A stretch of 39,842 bases of DNA from Oscillospiraceae bacterium (lineage in GTDB: Bacteria > Bacillota > Clostridia > Oscillospirales > Oscillospiraceae). Positions 38,643 to 39,842 of this stretch are shown in pieces (the stretch's first letter is position 1; each line of letters begins with the position of its first letter). The notes beneath the pieces are model-generated. The model was not told the DNA's origin and ran no database searches. It was given only the letters and a program-made list of their open reading frames with translations. The stretch lies in assembly GCA_902760845.1 (NCBI GenBank), contig CACWHX010000011.1, forward strand, positions 1-39,842, given 5' to 3'. Both the position numbers and the translations under genes were made by a program.

Positions 38643-38717
38643 GGGTCTCGCCTCCTGTGCGCCGGGGCGCGGACCGCGCCGCGCGGTGGATTGGTTGAAA
38701 ATTTTTAATTAAATCAA

Positions 38718-38746
38718 AGTGTATCATATCCACGCAAAGATTGCAA
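38718..38746 (-). promoter_or_regulatory. Promoter of the thioesterase operon
   Basis: On the minus strand, -35 TTGCAA (38746-38741) and -10 TACACT (38723-38718) are 17 bases apart. The palindromic -35 is the same six base pairs used by the truA promoter on the other strand. The leader to the thioesterase is about 70 bases, including an AT-rich start. Confidence 0.7.
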
Positions 38747-38769
38747 ACGGCGCGCGCACGGGGTATGAT
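38741..38769 (+). promoter_or_regulatory. Promoter of truA
   Basis: -35 TTGCAA (38741-38746), 17-base spacer and -10 TATGAT (38764-38769). Start near 38776, about 17 bases before the ATG. The -10 lies in one arm of a 10-bp inverted repeat (GTGTATCATA at 38719-38728 with TATGATACAC at 38764-38773). Confidence 0.75.
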
Positions 38770-38792
38770 ACACGCAAAGGGAGGCGAACCGG

Positions 38793-39530
38793 ATGCCGAA
38801 TTATCGCATGACGCTCTGCTACGACGGTACGCGCTACAACGGCTGGCAGCGGCAGGGCAACACGCGCAGCACGATTCAGGAGAAGGTGGAGACGGCGCTC
38901 TCGGCGCTGCTGGAGCAGCCCGTGGAGGTCGCCGGCTCCGGGCGCACGGACGCGGGCGTGCACGCCCGGATGCAGACGGCGTCGTTTCGCGCGCGCACCG
39001 ATCTGCCGCCGGAGACGATTCTGGCGGAGCTTCGCCGCGCGCTGCCGCGGGACATTGGCGCGCTCGCGCTCGCGGAGGCGCCGCCCCGGTTCCACGCGCG
39101 CCTGAGCTGCATGGGCAAGACGTATGTGTACCGCATCTGGAACAGCGAGACGCCGAACGTGTTCGAGCGGCGGTACGTGCTGCCGGTGCCGGAGCCGCTC
39201 GATCTCGCGGCCATGCGCGCCGCGGCGCGGGCCCTCTGCGGGACGCACGATTTCACGTCGTTTTGCACCAACCGGCGCATGAAAAAATCCGCCGTGCGCA
39301 CGCTGGAGACCGTCGCGGTCACGCGCGACGGCGATGAGGTGTGCCTCGCGTTCTCGGGCGACGGGTTTTTGTATCATATGGCCCGCATCCTCGCGGGCAC
39401 GCTGCTGGAGGTCGGGCGCGGCGCGCGCGGCGCGGATACGATGGCGGCGCTTCTGGACGCGCGGGATCGCACTGCCGCCGGCCCAACCGCCCCCGCCCAG
39501 GGCCTCATTCTGTGGGAGACAAGATATTAA
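38793..39530 (+). CDS. truA: tRNA pseudouridine synthase A
   Basis: Converts uridine to pseudouridine at positions 38-40 of the tRNA anticodon stem. The 245 residues start MPNYRMTLCYDGTRYNGWQR; the catalytic Asp is residue 53 in GSGRTDAGVHA. RFHARLSCMGKTYVYRI and FSGDGFLYHMARILAGTLLEVG are the other family blocks. GGGAGG precedes the ATG by about 8 bases. It is monocistronic in the window and is followed by a hairpin and the right repeat. Confidence 0.97.
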   Translation: MPNYRMTLCYDGTRYNGWQRQGNTRSTIQEKVETALSALLEQPVEVAGSGRTDAGVHARMQTASFRARTDLPPETILAELRRALPRDIGALALAEAPPRFHARLSCMGKTYVYRIWNSETPNVFERRYVLPVPEPLDLAAMRAAARALCGTHDFTSFCTNRRMKKSAVRTLETVAVTRDGDEVCLAFSGDGFLYHMARILAGTLLEVGRGARGADTMAALLDARDRTAAGPTAPAQGLILWETRY

Positions 39531-39589
39531 CACCCCGCCCCGCAAACGACCCGCACCGCGCATTGAAATGCAAAATAAAAAACAGTCAG

Positions 39590-39618
39590 CCGGGAGAGGA
39601 TCCACGATCCCCTCCCGG
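39590..39618. terminator. Hairpin after truA
   Basis: CCGGGAGAGGATC (39590-39602) pairs with GATCCCCTCCCGG (39606-39618) with one mismatch. A run of T follows only in minus orientation, after seven bases (CTGACTG then T6), so it may terminate transcription coming from the right rather than truA. The rest of 39531-39718 has no gene or clear signal. Confidence 0.5.
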
Positions 39619-39718
39619 CCCGCGCCTGCCGAAAGACAGCCTTTTCGCCAGCCGCAGAGCGGCCGCCCCGTCCCCCGACGCAGCAACCGGCAGGGTGCGT
39701 GGTTCTGCCTGGTTCGTT

Positions 39719-39842
39719 TTATAACGTACTGCAGATAATGACGTAGTGCAGAATCCACCCCATTTCTTTCCGCCATGCCGGAAAGAAACGCGGTGGAGCC
39801 GCAAAGAAAGGGGCGCTTTGGTCAAGGGGCTAACCGCCCCTT
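39719..39842 (-). repeat. Right copy of the flanking hairpin repeat, inverted
   Basis: On the minus strand this matches the left edge of the window: GCGGCTCCACCG, then a 10-bp hairpin (TTTCTTTCCG/CGGAAAGAAA, 39763-39772 with 39779-39788), GGGTGGA, then two tandem 17-base units (39752-39736 and 39735-39719), each starting TCTGCA. The outer end adds another hairpin, AAGGGGC/GCCCCTT. No ORF with family features covers it. The element may continue past the window. Confidence 0.6.

Overview
The window is a GC-rich chromosomal segment of a Gram-positive, Clostridia-type bacterium, most likely an Oscillospiraceae/Ruminococcaceae relative. This rests on the gene order dnaA-dnaN-yaaA-recF-remB-gyrB-gyrA, Firmicute-style ribosome binding sites, two predicted lipoproteins, an archaeal-type IMP cyclohydrolase beside a stand-alone AICAR transformylase, and a TPP riboswitch that ends in an intrinsic terminator. 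No phage, transposase, CRISPR, tRNA or rRNA gene was recognised. Nearly all of the sequence is core metabolism or information processing, and no clearly new multigene system was found. The most unusual material lies between genes.

Layout from left to right. Positions 1-110 hold a repeat that returns in inverted orientation at the right edge. Then come a beta-CASP metallo-beta-lactamase ribonuclease-like gene (225-1853, minus) and a ten-gene minus-strand purine operon (14914 down to 2046): purE-purC-purF-purM-purN-purO-AICARFT-purD-purL-guaB. The operon has one strong promoter and a leader with a terminator-like hairpin. From PRPP it encodes amidotransfer, GAR synthesis and formylation, FGAM and AIR synthesis, carboxylation, SAICAR synthesis, the last two steps to IMP, and IMP oxidation to XMP. 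purB, purA, guaA and purK are not in the window.

Positions 15058-19457 form a thiamine-pyrimidine salvage locus. thiD and a ThiY-like binding lipoprotein lie behind a TPP riboswitch on the minus strand. tenA, an ATPase (thiZ) and a permease (thiX) leave from a back-to-back promoter on the plus strand that bypasses the riboswitch. Next are an orphan MsmK/UgpC-type ATPase behind a 200-base leader of stacked hairpins, ruvX, an AEC-family permease and a GNAT acetyltransferase.

Positions 23061-32284 are the replication block: rnhA, gyrA, gyrB, remB, recF, yaaA, dnaN and dnaA, all on the minus strand and tightly packed. A candidate oriC lies between dnaA and dnaN, with DnaA-box-like 9-mers and a run of TAG-type triplets. 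mfd and a parvulin-type lipoprotein foldase run divergently to the right, so most genes on both sides point away from the candidate origin. The right end holds a DUF3267 metalloprotease-like membrane protein, an acyl-ACP thioesterase and truA. The divergent thioesterase and truA promoters appear to share one palindromic -35 hexamer.
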